NCBI RefSeq assembly: GCF_022581195.2
Contig: NC_061456.1
Coordinates: forward strand, 9,550,501-9,614,500
Length of the DNA: 64,000 nucleotides
Source: Helicoverpa zea
Taxonomy: Eukaryota; Arthropoda; Insecta; Lepidoptera; Noctuidae
Direction: 5' to 3'
The notes beneath the pieces are model-generated. The model saw only the letters and a list, made by a program, of their open reading frames with translations. It ran no database searches and was not told where the DNA came from. This document shows, piece by piece, positions 45,501-58,185 of this stretch (position 1 is the first letter of the stretch; every line of letters begins with the position of its first letter). The position numbers were made by a program, and so were the translations under genes.

Positions 45501-48120
45501 CATTTTAATAACATTATGGTTATTGCGAGATATTATATTGACTCTTTATTGTATTAGATCAGGTTGTAGCTTCAAGTGCAATGCTATCATAAAACCGTAA
45601 TCACATATGTGTGCTTTAAATGCAGAATTCGACGTAAATTCTTCTTCATCTTCTATTTATATCGCCATTTCTTACGGCCAGCGGTCATTTTCTTCACATT
45701 TAATTGAATTAACATTATTTCTAGTCATGACAACTTCTGGGACTTCTGGGCAATCTGTCCATCTTTCATTTGATCTACCTCTTCATCTCCATCAAGTACA
45801 TACATATATGTACTTAGCACACTAATTGTAGCATGCACATACCACGACCAATGCTTACTTAAGCTTCTCATTTTTTCTGTCTCATAATTCAATAACTATC
45901 CAGCTGCATCGACTGCATTGCTTGTTTAATAGAGTTATTGCAAAATGTGTTACGTATAAAATCATCATAACTAACTTGTTCAACGCATTGAAAATAAGTA
46001 TTATCTTGTAAAATCACATCTACGTCGAGATACCACCAATAAATCAGTGCTGATTGAAATAAATGGCTAGCTAACTATGAAGCATTAAATATGTTCGATG
46101 TATTCGCAGTCAACAAGTACGAGTTATTCTCATTTTGGAATAGACAACTTAATGTGGTGTCAGTTGTCGACAGCAGACATTACAGTCCTGATTTTCATAA
46201 TACATTATACAAGAACCTTGTTTAAATTTAACGTGACCCTATTATAAAGGACAAGCAAAAAGATTTATAAGCGGCTACAGAAAAGGAGATGAAGTCTGAT
46301 CAAAGTAATAATTTACGCGTGTATTACCAATCGGGGTAGGTAAGCAAAGCACCAGCTTTCTAGAGCGTGACTTGTAAATCTACAAAACAGAATCGCTGCA
46401 AGCTAGGTAGGTAGGAAACATCGATACATTTCGCCAATGAGGAGCAAGTGGAGTGGCGATGACCGCAGCTTCTATGTACTTACAGTGATTCACATCATCA
46501 CTGCGTTTCGTTTGCTGGATATTAAATACAAATAACGAGAATGATTTTCGAAACGAAAACAGCCTATACGATTAATTGGCTCGTTAAGCTTAGTTGTTCC
46601 TTCACGCCTATGTGTCAACGGAGCAATTTAGGATTGCACAAATCTACTAATTGGACATATGAATGAACATGATTATTATAGACCTACAGTATCACACTTC
46701 AAAAACAAGGACTAGTGGTAATAAAGCAAACTGTTAAACGTGAGTCACTTGGTTACAGACAATGCAACTCTACGATGGTATCATGAAAAGTAATTTAGTG
46801 GTTAAGTACATATATCGGCCTTTACTGTATGGCATGTATTCAATTTGAACGATGAATTAAGGGGCGTGCTATACAAGTCTCCACAATTTCAAAGACATAA
46901 TGAGTAATGAATAAAGATATGTATAGAATCGCCTGTAAAGGACAGTTGACCACCCGTGTAGCTTCCCCCTCTTGCCTCCCGAGAGCAGACGGCTCAAAAC
47001 CCACATAACCTGTCACGAGCCGGCTGTGGTCAGCAGTGGATGGACACGCTTCGCGGTAATCGAAAATTATTAATGCTTAATTACTGTATGAGCACAATCG
47101 CGCCACTCGCACTCCGGCGCCGCTTGTTATCATTTATTGAGTCCTAACCCGTTTTCTTCGCATATTGATTTAATGTAATGACTTTATATGGCAACACGGG
47201 TGTTCTGTTACGAGGTATCTTTAATGTATTCGCAATTATATGTCGCCACCGCGGCGTTATTTAAACCCTAATGTAAATAATATAAAGAATGGCAAACCTC
47301 TTATCAGCTTTTTATTAACGCAAACAAGTTGCGATATTTCGGTGCGGTAAAACGGTTTCCTTAAAGCAATTCTGTTCGCAAAATATGATGGTGCACTTGA
47401 TATCAATATACATATTCAAACGATTTCACGACTGTTTACAACGTAAAATGTAGATGTTCCACCCAAAGCTTCAATAAATGTAAGTACCAGAATTCCAGTA
47501 AATTCAAAATGAATATGAAAAGACACATTTCTCTGTAAAGTACCGCTTCCTACCAGAATATTTTGTGAGACTATTGGTATTCATGAATATGCTAATTTCT
47601 ATAGAAAATACTGTTGGTTTGAAAAGGCAGCTAAGGACCAGATAATCCAACACTTTGTAAAAGCAGTCTCTGCAGGATTCAGTAATGCCAAGATAGAGAG
47701 TGATTTACATAGGTAGGGTAGGTACCTTATACATGTAATAAAACAATGCATTTTCGTTCGTAGATAACATAGAATATGTAGAAAATCAATAAAACAAGAA
47801 AGCTTACGATTTTATATGGGTGCTAATTAAACAGGCTTCTTTTTAATATCATTATTCGCCCCCAAAAATGTATTTTGCCTTCTAAATTACTAAGTCAGCC
47901 ACAATTAATAAAGCGTCGAGCATCTAAATAATACTATCTTAGCCACGAGTTATCTTCCACTCTAAATACAACTCAGCATGATGGTTATTTTTTGCATCTA
48001 AATTTGTAGCATGCATTCTAACAGTAGACTTCTTAAATACTATTAAATGACATCATAAAAATATTGATTTACCTTCTAATTTTTTAACTCGTACCTACTG
48101 AGCTTTTTATTTAAAATATA
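36501..48120. other. Long non-coding stretch (GOPC 5' intron and/or intergenic)
   Basis: Almost all is A+T-rich and without convincing exons on either strand. Small G+C-rich islands occur at 37378-37445, 39115-39155, 42935-43020 and 46960-47115. The first, on the minus strand, has an ATG (MAGAACRCAALAQ) ending at a possible donor (gtcggc) in the phase GOPC exon 36500 needs, but it lacks the family N-terminus. I see no named mobile element here. Confidence 0.45.
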
Positions 48121-48129
48121 ACACATCCC

Positions 48130-48420
48130 ATATTAATTGACCCAGCATGGAAGTAAGCATGCAACATGCAGCAAGCATGGCTTCTGTCACGGCTCCGGAG
48201 CTGCGGGGCTCCGGCGGCGGTCCCATGCGAGCTTATCGTCGCAGATGGTTTTCACGCTCACCACCGCAGCTTCGGCTTGCTCCGGCCAGCCTCAGCCACG
48301 GCGGCGAGCGCTGAAACTACCTGCGCCTCAGCTCGCAGGCCGCCTCGCCCCTCCGCGCCTACGCGGTTTTGAATTGCACTCTAGGGGTAGGGCAGACAAG
48401 ACTACGTGGAGTCGGTTTTG
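48130..48420. repeat. G+C-rich block, possible retroelement scrap
   Basis: An abrupt G+C-rich island ('ggctccggagctgcggggct') in A+T-rich DNA. The two overlapping plus-strand frames have Arg/Ala/Pro-rich composition without domain features. I do not annotate a protein. Confidence 0.3.
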
Positions 48421-48536
48421 CAGCGATTCGTTTTCGTCACTAACTTCAATTTTTAGTACAATGTTTTTTAACTGAAGGTTATAAATGGCAATATGCTAAA
48501 TAAAATGAATCCAAATTAAATTCTACCATCAAAAAA

Positions 48537-48590
48537 AAAAAACGAGCCAAGCAAAACGTTGATCTCGTTTTTCTTGGCTCGTTTTTGGCA
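48537..48590. repeat. Near-perfect hairpin
   Basis: AAAACGAGCCAAGCAAAACG faces CGTTTTTCTTGGCTCGTTTT across a 7-base loop (ttgatct). It is followed at 48620-48690 by imperfect copies of 'aatgtataaatagtaatta'. Confidence 0.75.
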
Positions 48591-49129
48591 AAATTAGGCC
48601 GATTTAGTAAATTAGATGACAATGTATAAATAGTAATTATAAAATAGAATGTATAAATAGTAATTATGAAATAAATAGTAATAGTAAAATAGTAATTGAA
48701 GCTTTCTATATAGTAGTTGGCGTTGTAAAAAAGACGAATTAGTTTATTATTGCTATGTTGTTTTTCCGTTGCTTAGTTATAAAATTAGAAGTTTAATCAT
48801 GTGTCCAATAAATAATTTTGTGGCTACACTTATTATTCCCCATTTTATATTGCTATATTGGTATGGTAATGTCATAAATATTGAAATAATAATTTATGAA
48901 CCGCAATCGTGAAAAGAGTCCTGGAGTCGTAGTTGTTTTTTGCTATTATTTATAATAGGCATGATGACAAATTTTTAAATTCCTTTGTATGATGAAGGTA
49001 TACGTCTATTTTATACGAAAAATTATTAATTTTAAGAAAATGCGAAGTTTTTTTATCAAATAATTGCATTTTTCTCTGTCCACTTTGAATCCGGCGCGAA
49101 AACGCTTGTCAGTGTCATGTCGTCACTTG

Positions 49130-49137
49130 TGACGTCA
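49130..49137. promoter_or_regulatory. CRE-type site upstream of the THAP exon
   Basis: TGACGTCA, perfect, 68 bases before the ATG at 49205 and next to G+C-richer DNA (gtcgtcacttgtgacgtcacgac). This could be a CREB/ATF site of a promoter. Confidence 0.4.
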
Positions 49138-49204
49138 CGACTGAAATTACAAGACGCAAGTAAACAACGCTCGTGCAATAATTACATTTTTTGTGTTATT
49201 AAAT

Positions 49205-49396
49205 ATGAATTCGAAAGGGCATAGGTGTTGTGGGGTCCACCAGTGTAAGAACACATCCAAAACAACTCCTGATAAGTTATTTGTGTACGTTCCTCACAAT
49301 AAAAAAATACGAAACAAGTGGCTTAAACTTGCAAGGCGAGATTCAAAAGTACTATTGCCCAGGGTACAACTTTATTTTTGTGAAGATCACTTTGAT
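49205..49396 (+). CDS. THAP-type zinc-finger exon (64 codons), rest of gene not found
   Basis: The frame starts MNSKGHRCCGVHQCKNTSKT. It continues KLFVYVPHNKKIRNKWLKLA and ends LYFCEDHFD at the donor gtaagt (49397). This is the C2CH pattern of a THAP DNA-binding domain: Cys pair near residues 8-14, a Trp in the middle, and CxxH near the end. THAP domains bind specific DNA and occur both in cellular regulators and in P-element-like or PIF-like transposases. No following exon with the usual continuation is seen downstream, so it may be the first exon of a gene with distant exons or a relic of a transposon. Confidence 0.65.
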
Positions 49397-49689
49397 GTAA
49401 GTTATTACATAGTTCTCTAGATTCTAGCATAATTTATAATGTAAATAACTATTTCGAGGTTAGGTTTCATCTCTCATTGTTTTTTAATTAAACTAGTATA
49501 CTTGGAACTTTTAACATTTCTAAATTCAGCTGAGCAAAAATCTTTATTTGATGCCAAAAACTTTCCCAGCATTATGATATCAATTCTAGGCAAATTAGCG
49601 CTGTTTGCCTTGATAAATCCGGGCTCCATAACTCGTGTTATAAACAATTAATTAATTAAAAACAAAGATCGCAGTGGAAGTTCACAATA

Positions 49690-49790
49690 ACGAAATGTGA
49701 CGTTCGCGCGCTTTCGCGCGAGTTGTTTTGAGAGATGACGTCACGAGCTCTGATTGGTGTTCAAGATATCATGGCGGATTGCCTTATTTC
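49690..49790. promoter_or_regulatory. Possible promoter-like patch
   Basis: Within 100 bases lie the palindrome TCGCGCGCTTTCGCGCGA, a TGACGTCA at 49736-49743, an inverted CCAAT box (ctgattgg) and 'atcATGGCGGat', which resembles a YY1-type site. No transcript start can be seen. Confidence 0.35.
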
Positions 49791-50755
49791 GTAAATTTAT
49801 TTTATAAAAATACATATTAATCACATTATTAATAAAGAAAACAATGCGCGTTTTATATTCCAAGCTTCAAGTTTAATTTAATAAATATATTATTTTAATG
49901 ATTTTTGATTACTGTCATCAAGCCTATTACTAGGAAATATTTATTGAACCAAGCGCCCAACACTTTAGCAACTGATATGGCGCCTGCGCAGTTAAAATGA
50001 AACACCTGCGGCCTGCGGGTACATAGTGCGTGTAACCTACTGTGTTCGCTATCACACGGGCTGATAGCAAACATTAATCGACTCGACACCCATTCAAGGG
50101 AAAGTCTATTTATGTAACTAAACGTAGCAATAGAACCAATATTGATTAAGATGATCGATGAAGATTTGGATTCCTCAAGTACACGGCGTGACGCAATGTA
50201 GACAAGTGTTTAAAACACACGAGTAGTGTGCGTACTTACAACATGCGACATAATTTCTCTATAAAGCGCCGACCATAAAGAGCGTCTTCTTCTTTTAATT
50301 AACTTCGTATCAATGGGTTCATTTACAAGTATTTAATAATATAAGATTTATGAGCGGTAAGAGATGAACTTTCTCACGCATTTTGCCGACCAGATTCAGC
50401 GCACCTTATTTTATGGCAGCTGATCATTTCAACTTAATTCTTAGAAAGCTCTTTTCTCGTGTAATTTATGTTTGTAGGTTGTTCCATATAATTGTATAGC
50501 ATCTGCAACTAGCGTCGCATACCTGGCGGTTAATGATGTTGTCATGATTGGATAAATTTCATCAATTAATTTTTCATTCTAGTTCAATAAATCATCGGTA
50601 ATTTTCGCCATTAAATTATTGATTAACACATCATAAACCCTTTAAAAATCCACAATATCAGTTATTGCTGTCCACAACTATGGTCACAATCCGTATGAAG
50701 AACAAAAGATTGTTTAACAACACGATTGACATTGTGGAAAGTCGCTGAAAACTGT

Positions 50756-51030
50756 AATAATGAAAGGCTTTAGTGTGAGGGCGGGCGGGGAGGTGCGCGT
50801 ACGCACGAGGCGTGTTCGGCGGCTCGGCGCGGGAGCCGTCCGCCAGAGTCGTTGCGGAAGCTGAGGCAAGCGCACCTGTTGCACGAGGCGCTTGCTCGCG
50901 ACAACACACGCTCAGCATACGCGAAATACACGTGTGCAAACTCGCGGCTCCATGCCCTGTGACATGACTATCAGTGAGAGTTCAGTGACAGTGCCCACAG
51001 TAACGCCCTAGAGGACGCGTCTACAATCTG
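50756..51030. other. G+C-rich island, possible promoter or 5' exon
   Basis: The block from 50776 to 50900 ('gcgggcggggaggtgcgcgt', 'gcggaagctgaggcaagcgc') is G+C-rich with many CpG in A+T-rich surroundings. Open frames on both strands lack any family feature. It could be the first, untranslated exon of GOPC (minus strand), which is untested. Confidence 0.3.
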
Positions 51031-51242
51031 GAGCAACCCTAGGTCGGTAGCGCAACGTTTTATCTTTCTTATCATATTATCGCTTGTTTTGATTGCACAC
51101 GCAATATCCTGTGCGAATATCTTGTTCGCGTTAGTTTTATAGTGCATTCTTTAATTATAGCTCAACATCTGTCTTTGGGATGTTGCGTGTTTGATTCATG
51201 TTTTGCTTTTATTGGTGTTTCGCTTATATGACAGTTAATTAA

Positions 51243-51442
51243 TCTATACTAATATTATAAAGAGGAAAACTTTGTTTGTTTGGTTGGTTGTAATGAATAG
51301 GCTCAAAAACTACTGGACAGTTTTTTAAAATTCTTTCACCACTCGAAAGCTACATTATCCACGAGTAACATAGGCTATATTTTATCCCGGTACGGGCAGT
51401 AGTTACCACGGAACGCGGATGAAACCGCGGGAAAACGGCTAG
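51243..51442 (+). mobile_element. Complete Lep1-like non-autonomous Helitron
   Basis: It begins TCTATACTAATATTATAAAG and ends ...CCGCGGGAAAACGGCTAG, inserted between A (51242) and T (51443) as Helitrons do. It has a 3' hairpin-like G+C stretch before CTAG and no coding frame. Confidence 0.85.
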
Positions 51443-54400
51443 TTTACAATAAATATTTATAGAACCACCATAAAATAAGCACTAAAGACTTATTTAGAGG
51501 CTTTCACTATCAAAATTACATAAGAAAATACTATAACAGGAATTATTGTTGTTGGATAAACAGTTTTTCCGTTCGAAAGCTCATACATTTTCGAGAACCC
51601 GAAAAAGTTTACGAATTAATATAAAATAATATTATTTTCTCATTATGAGTATTATCAATATAGATAGATCACAAAAGCACTCTTTTTGTTTCAATAACAT
51701 TTTCATATTCATAATAGTCGCTCAAACATTAATTAAGTAGAATGAAAATAATAATTTGATGCAGACGCGAGTTGAGGTCAATTCCCTTAAGATTAGTAAT
51801 TAAGAATTTGTAATTTATTTACCTAATTTAAAATCACAACAGTCGAACAATAGAATCGGAGCATGCAATTGGTATCGAGCCAGACATGAATAATAATTTA
51901 GTACAAACAAGTCAACGAAACGTATGTTTAGGTTCGGTAGGAGGTCCGCCGAACCTAGGCGCAGAGACATAACGCGCGTTATCATCAATATCGCCATCGG
52001 AGACTGGTTCCTACGACCGCTACACGCTGTTATGCCGTGTGCGAACATCGCTCTGATCACATTTCGTTCATTTATATGTTTCCTAGTTGATACATCGACC
52101 TGGATAAAACAACATAAAATTGAACGTGCACCGAGCCCGTAAATAAAATTCAAAGAAGCCAACTTTTTTCATTATTAACTTTTTAATGTAAAACTTGATG
52201 CGATTAAAATGTTTTCACGCTTCTTCATCGTTAGGATTGATCACGTAAATCGTTGAGCTTATTAAGTGACATTAGCATTTAAAGGACCTCTAGAGCCAAG
52301 AAGCGATTATATAAAAGTAGTTTATTCCCTTGTGGGGTAATGTGAACGAACCTACAGGAGGAACGGCAGCATAAATCAAAGCATTACAACCTCGACTTTA
52401 GTTAACTTGCAAGGCGCTGTACTTGGATATCATAATCGTTGGCCAGACATAACTAACGTTAATTACTAGGAGATGTAGCTACTGGCTCCTGAAAGCTACT
52501 CGGGCGCCTGAGGCTATCATTGCATAACGACGTGGGAAGAGCGACCGAGTGAAGGGCACCATAAGAGTAAATATTGCACCGATGATTTCATATCGGTCAA
52601 GGAAACTTTAAGGAAAACCGCAAACCTAACAAAAAATATTTTTGCATTTATTCAATCAGAGAAACGTATTAAGATTTGTTAAAAAAATATATCGTTTGAA
52701 TATTATAATTTTGATTTTGATCAGAATGTTGTATGCTAATTTTAGACTCCTCATTAAAATGTTGTCCTGCTAAGCGAGTAGCCGAGGGATTCACAATATG
52801 ATTTAGAAATGTCAGGGTAATTGGATTTATCGTACCGACGGACGGGTTTCGCCTTAACCTTTTAGCGATAAAGCAGCTGCTTTTATTCATATTGATTCGC
52901 TGGTAAATGTCGAATCAGAGTGTACCTGCAGGCAATTAATTGATCATCAAGGGCTTGCCTTGAGTGACCGTTAGGCAAGCCCTTTCGTTGGAGAGTGCGC
53001 ATGAGTCGCTCATCTGTTACTATTTAGAACTACTCGGTCAAATATCCGCATCTATGTTAACTTTCAATGCGTTCGATGCAGTTCTTAATGTATATGTCCA
53101 TGAGACTAGAAACCAAACATCACGCAATCAGGAATGAGATTTGCAAACATTCTTAATTCATCAATTATCATCTTGTTTTATCGATAGTTACTTTTCAAAA
53201 ACTATTATGTTTTCAGTTTGTATAAATACATTGTAAATATAAGTACTCGGTACTGAACATTATTAAAGACTATAAAATTATCATTTTCATACGCGAAACG
53301 TATTCGTGTCAAGAGCCGAGATCTTAATGGACTTTCGCTTGTGAATAACAATAAGCAAAACCTACTAAAAGGACGTCAACTTTTCATTTTATACTGTTCA
53401 GACACTTTCGTCTTTCACTATGAAAACATCAATATATTTTTTTGCTTAATTTCAGAAACTCTTTTTCAAATAAATTATTTAGACAAGGTCAATCAACTTT
53501 GCCGCTTAGGTGTGTCCTCTTTGAAGAATTGATATATTCTGATTGACGATTAGAGAAACCCCATTTTTTCAGGAAACATTTTAGTCTCTGAGGAAAACCA
53601 ATTGAGTATACAGTAGTCCATTTAGTAACCTGTGTCTCATGTAACACTTTTCTTATCAGGACATCCTAAATATACCGGTCATATTTTTAACTCGTTTGGA
53701 AATGATAAAGATCTGACGTAACCCTTCTGAAAACTGCCAGTCCTGACCTAGGACAAATTAATACAACTCTACAGACCCAATTAGCAATAAAACAATGGTA
53801 ATTACTTATTTTTACTATGCAAAACACCGTTGGTTAGTTATCGTTATTATCAGTGCAACGGTGGCTGGAGCATATAACTTATAAATAATAGGCATTAACT
53901 CAGCAGTCATTACACAAATTACATAACCTATCCTAAGTTGTTCGTTAGTACGCGCACTCGGCAGCGGCTATTTATTGTTAATGAATGCAGCGGAGCGCGT
54001 TAGTAGGGTGTACAATTAAATCGGGAGGTATGCATATCAACGTAAGCAAACACGACAGAAGTCGGCGGTGCTCCCGGCCTCCCGACTCCCGAGCACCTTG
54101 TATTTGTTCCAAACAAATAAACCTCCCGGCACGTCCCCGACAAGTGTGCGATACATTAACACAAATAGGGACAAACGCCTACTTGTTACTTATACCTTAA
54201 ACACTTTCAATATCGAAGCGGCAAAATTACATCTGATATTCAAACCAGAAATCATAACAATACTCATCTCAATCAGATACTAAAGAGTCTTGTTGCGAAA
54301 CGAAACAGTTTATTCCACGGAAACTAGAACTATGACGCGTAAGTAAAGTTGTAGATAAATGATGACATGTTATAGGTATAGTTTTGCATCCTATATCTAT

Positions 54401-57400
54401 GTGAAGACGAAACTTTGTTTTCTTAACCTCCATCCATACTTCCCGCGTGTATCAGTTGCGAGACGAGAGAGAAAGTACCAACGAAGATTTCGTAACTTCT
54501 GCTTTTGAAATAAGTAAGAAAAATCGAAAACTAAGTGTTATTTTGTTAAACAACAGTATATCTACAAAAGATATCAATACAGCCATCAATAAAAATGCTA
54601 ACGCAATTTAGGCGCGATGTATAATGATATTGTATTACGTGAGACGAGCATGAGTGAGTATTACATAAGACTGGAAAACATAATCATTGTGAATGGATAT
54701 TTGAGAACTTGAAAATAGATTTGTAACGGCTGTAAAGCAGCGATACATTTGAAGCATCATATTTTCTTCAATGATCGTATAATCAAGACAATATTGAACA
54801 TTCAGACTGGTCGAGGGAGGTCCCGCTGTGCGAGTATCCTCATTTATTTGCATGTAGAGCGCAAAATGTCGCCGCGAGATAATTTCGCATAATATGTATT
54901 CAAAGCGAATCATCACCATGCTAATGTTGTAATTAAGATAGTATCGCGGCCAAGCCGGTTTGCAAACGCATAACTAACGAGACATGGACCAAGAAGTCGC
55001 TGTTTTTTTACTATTCATAATCTTGGCTTAACGGAAAATTGGCCTAATCAGATTTTTACTATTTTAAAGACTTATGAAACATTTACCCATAAAGGAAAAC
55101 ATCATTATCATTATTCTGTTTCCGTTTGTATTTCCATAAAGTTCATAAGAACCTAAAAGGATCCCGTTATTATTTTTGAAATCCATAATGATATTTTCCG
55201 ACAGCAAAGTGGATAGCACATTCCTACAACATTAATCATAAAACTATCCTGATGGAAGCACTTACATTTAGAGCATTTTATCAGTTTTTTGTTTCTTCAA
55301 AAGTTTATGGGGCATTGTTAAAAGTTGTCTTCACCACAAAGCATTACCGTAAAGACATTGAACCGGGTTGAGTGCTGACCTTCTTGACATGCCTTACGCA
55401 TACTATATAGCTACAACCTATGATTCAACATTTCTAAACAATTCGTTTGTGTTTGCATGAGCCATGTATCAGACTAACACTGAACTGTTTTTAAGTCTTT
55501 AGGTTGTTTTTTGATATAATATAATCCTTTTTATATACTAATAAACGAACAAATGACTGTAGAAATGGTACATGAAGATCAATCATGAATGTAACAATGC
55601 AGGAAAGGGAATTGATATTGTATTGATTAGGAAGACCTGTTTTACTAGACTGGTCAAGATAATATATCAAAGATTCTGGTTCAAGTCACGGTCCTATTAG
55701 GCAATGTGTATTGTCTCGGACAGAATACAGATACAGCTGATTGGAATCAGAGCTGGGAGCGGCACGCGCGCCGCCATGCGCCAGGCGCTGCCACTGGCTG
55801 GCGTGGCTACACTTGCGCCTGGGCACAGCGGCTTAAATATGCAGTCCCGATGTTGCACAAGACATTTGTAAGCCGCTCTCCCGGGACATTTAGTGGTATT
55901 AAACAATTTGATAACTAGATAAATTATGCGCGCACGCCTCAACTAAAATCATATCTCTTTCGTTCTATTTGTACTCAGAGATAAAACTTGATGAAACAAA
56001 CACGGAATAAGGTGTCTAGAAAGTTAACTTTATCGCTGTTTTGAATATGTATGGCATTAAAACAAACACTGAATATCTATAAAACATCTGAATAATACGT
56101 CTACAGTCATCATAAAATACGTGAGATAGCTTTCGGCAGCTAAACTTGGAGGTATTTTTTTATTAAACTTCATTATCATGTCATGTCATTTAGATATCAT
56201 ATTAAAACAAAACAATTTCAACATCAATGATTATATCGTTAATATCACCATAAAAAACAAGTAAACGGTAGCGGTCACGCAACAACATCGTTTTTCAATT
56301 TAACATCAGGTAAAATTTGAATAATTATGAAATTATCCAACAGCAACGCGGCGCCGCCACTTCAAAATGTATCTGTATAAAATAAAACAAAGATAAGAGC
56401 GGAACATTAGAGATAAATTGTACCGAAATTCCTGATAGGTTAGGAAAACGTGGACTGTGCCACCGATTAATTGGCAGCCGGTTTGCGCGAGTGGTCGCCG
56501 CGCCGTCTGCTGCGTCAGTAACCCACTTATGAACAACAGAAGCAGATGACACACTACACTCTAAGGACTTGCTGTAATGCGCACTACAAACGAACACCTA
56601 CATCGTAAACTTTCCCAACTTTCTTCGTGTAGGCCTGTCAGGCTAGGTCAGCTATTTGTCATAATCTTTAAACCGCAACCAATGTTAGCACAAAGATTTC
56701 AAAATGACATCTATTTAGATACGGTGTCTGTAAACGACGCAACAATGTCAAGCCCAAGCTTCTTTAATTTTTGGAATGATTCACCAATGGGCAAGATTCT
56801 CGAATTGAGGACAGTGAAACGACCTAATGCGAGCTGATAACGTGCTCTAGGAGCACTCGTTGCTATCTCTAGGCACGTAAGCACAGTTATCCGTTGTTTC
56901 TGCAAGAGAACAAACATCGTGCTAAGGGGCTCGGGGCTACCAACCGACAATGAAGACCAACTTATTTTAAGTTCATAGGTAAATAAACACATATCTCTCA
57001 ATTCTTAAAGCAATGGACATTGTTTAAATTGATACAAGCACCTATCATAATAAATCCTTATAATAACTATCACGGTTCTCCATGAGGAAGGGCCTTCCCT
57101 TCATAAAGCTATCATTTAATAATCTGTTTAATTAATTGAAACTACATAATTGGGACAGGCATAATTTAATGGTCAGAAGTAGTAATTATGTTGTTAAAAT
57201 TGAATGACGAAGGAAATTTAACTGCAATAGCTCTCATTGAGGCATTTTTTGGTTCTTTAGTCTGTGATGATTCGGGCACAGAGGTTATTTATTTTAAATG
57301 GTGACTCATATGAAATTGCAACATAAAGGCAAATTTATAATGAGCTACCCGACGACATTCCACGAAGGCCGCGTAGTCGCAGACAGGTAAAGTTTGCTTG

Positions 57401-57797
57401 AGTAAGTCTGCGGGTCCGCGCCCAACAATGTGATCACGACGCGGTCGCAACCAGTAGTCACAGCTGCTTTCGTAATGAATCGTATTGATAGAGTCATTTA
57501 ACTGAATATTTATTATATGTAAATGCTAACAAGTCCGAAATGATTTATATCAATTAACATGCGTACTTATTTACCAGCTGACATAAAGAATATAATTTAT
57601 TAACACCTCGGGCAACCTAATCGGTACGCCCATTTCCTATTTAAACTAGAGGCATTTTGTCTATAACTAAGTATGTTTTTTTTGCTTTGTTACTTTAGTT
57701 GGAACTCGATCTTTCTTAAAATGTTCATATTTGTGGTGACAATAAATTCTGAGGATTTAACTGTGTCTACTAATCTGTCATATATCTTGATTAATCT
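51443..57797. other. Non-coding stretch, no gene seen
   Basis: A+T-rich DNA with short G+C-rich patches near 51935-52030, 53950-54140, 55755-55835 and 56450-56515. Frames in those patches have no domain features on either strand. No mobile element recognised. Confidence 0.45.
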
Positions 57798-57811
57798 ACC
57801 GACATTTATAA

Positions 57812-58171
57812 TGGCGTCCACGGTCGATTTCGGCCACGGCGGCTGTTCTCATTTAAGGAGATCAGCCAGCTGCACAGGACATATTATAGTGCACGAGCAT
57901 TTGCGCAGACACAAGTGCACTCACTATTCCTTCACTCTCATAACCCGATGGGACGGCAACCCGACACGACCCGAAAGAGATCAGGCGCAGGACCGACATT
58001 TACGTGCTCTCCGATGTACAGGTGAATCAATCACCTACTTCCAGACTACGGGCTGCTTTGTGAAAGTTTAAGAAAACCCACCAAGCGATTTCGGCCCGAC
58101 CCGGGAATCGAACCCGAGACCTCGAGTATAGAAGCCGCGCTTGCGACCACTAGACCAACGAGGCAGTCAAA
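57812..58171 (-). mobile_element. tRNA-derived SINE with 14-bp target duplication
   Basis: ACCGACATTTATAA is duplicated at 57798-57811 and 58172-58185. The minus strand starts with a tRNA-like head: 'gcctcgttggtctagtggtc' (A-box region) and 'gggttcgattcccgggtcg' (B box with paired arms). A 270-base body follows. It is a different family from the SINE at 16550. The head keeps both Pol III boxes, so it looks young. Confidence 0.9.
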
Positions 58172-58185
58172 ACCGACATTTATAA

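Noticed and set aside
48137..48475. 112-codon Arg/Ala/Pro-rich frame
   Set aside because: No domain, no Kozak or splice support; several overlapping frames are open only because stop codons are rare in G+C-rich DNA.
57673..58071. 132-codon plus-strand frame starting with a hydrophobic run (MFFLLCYFSW)
   Set aside because: It resembles a signal peptide at first, but from 57812 on it is SINE sequence in antisense; the 14-bp target duplication shows the join is an insertion.
58085..58165. Candidate tRNA gene on the minus strand
   Set aside because: A and B boxes are good but the cloverleaf acceptor stem is not, and the segment is the head of a SINE.
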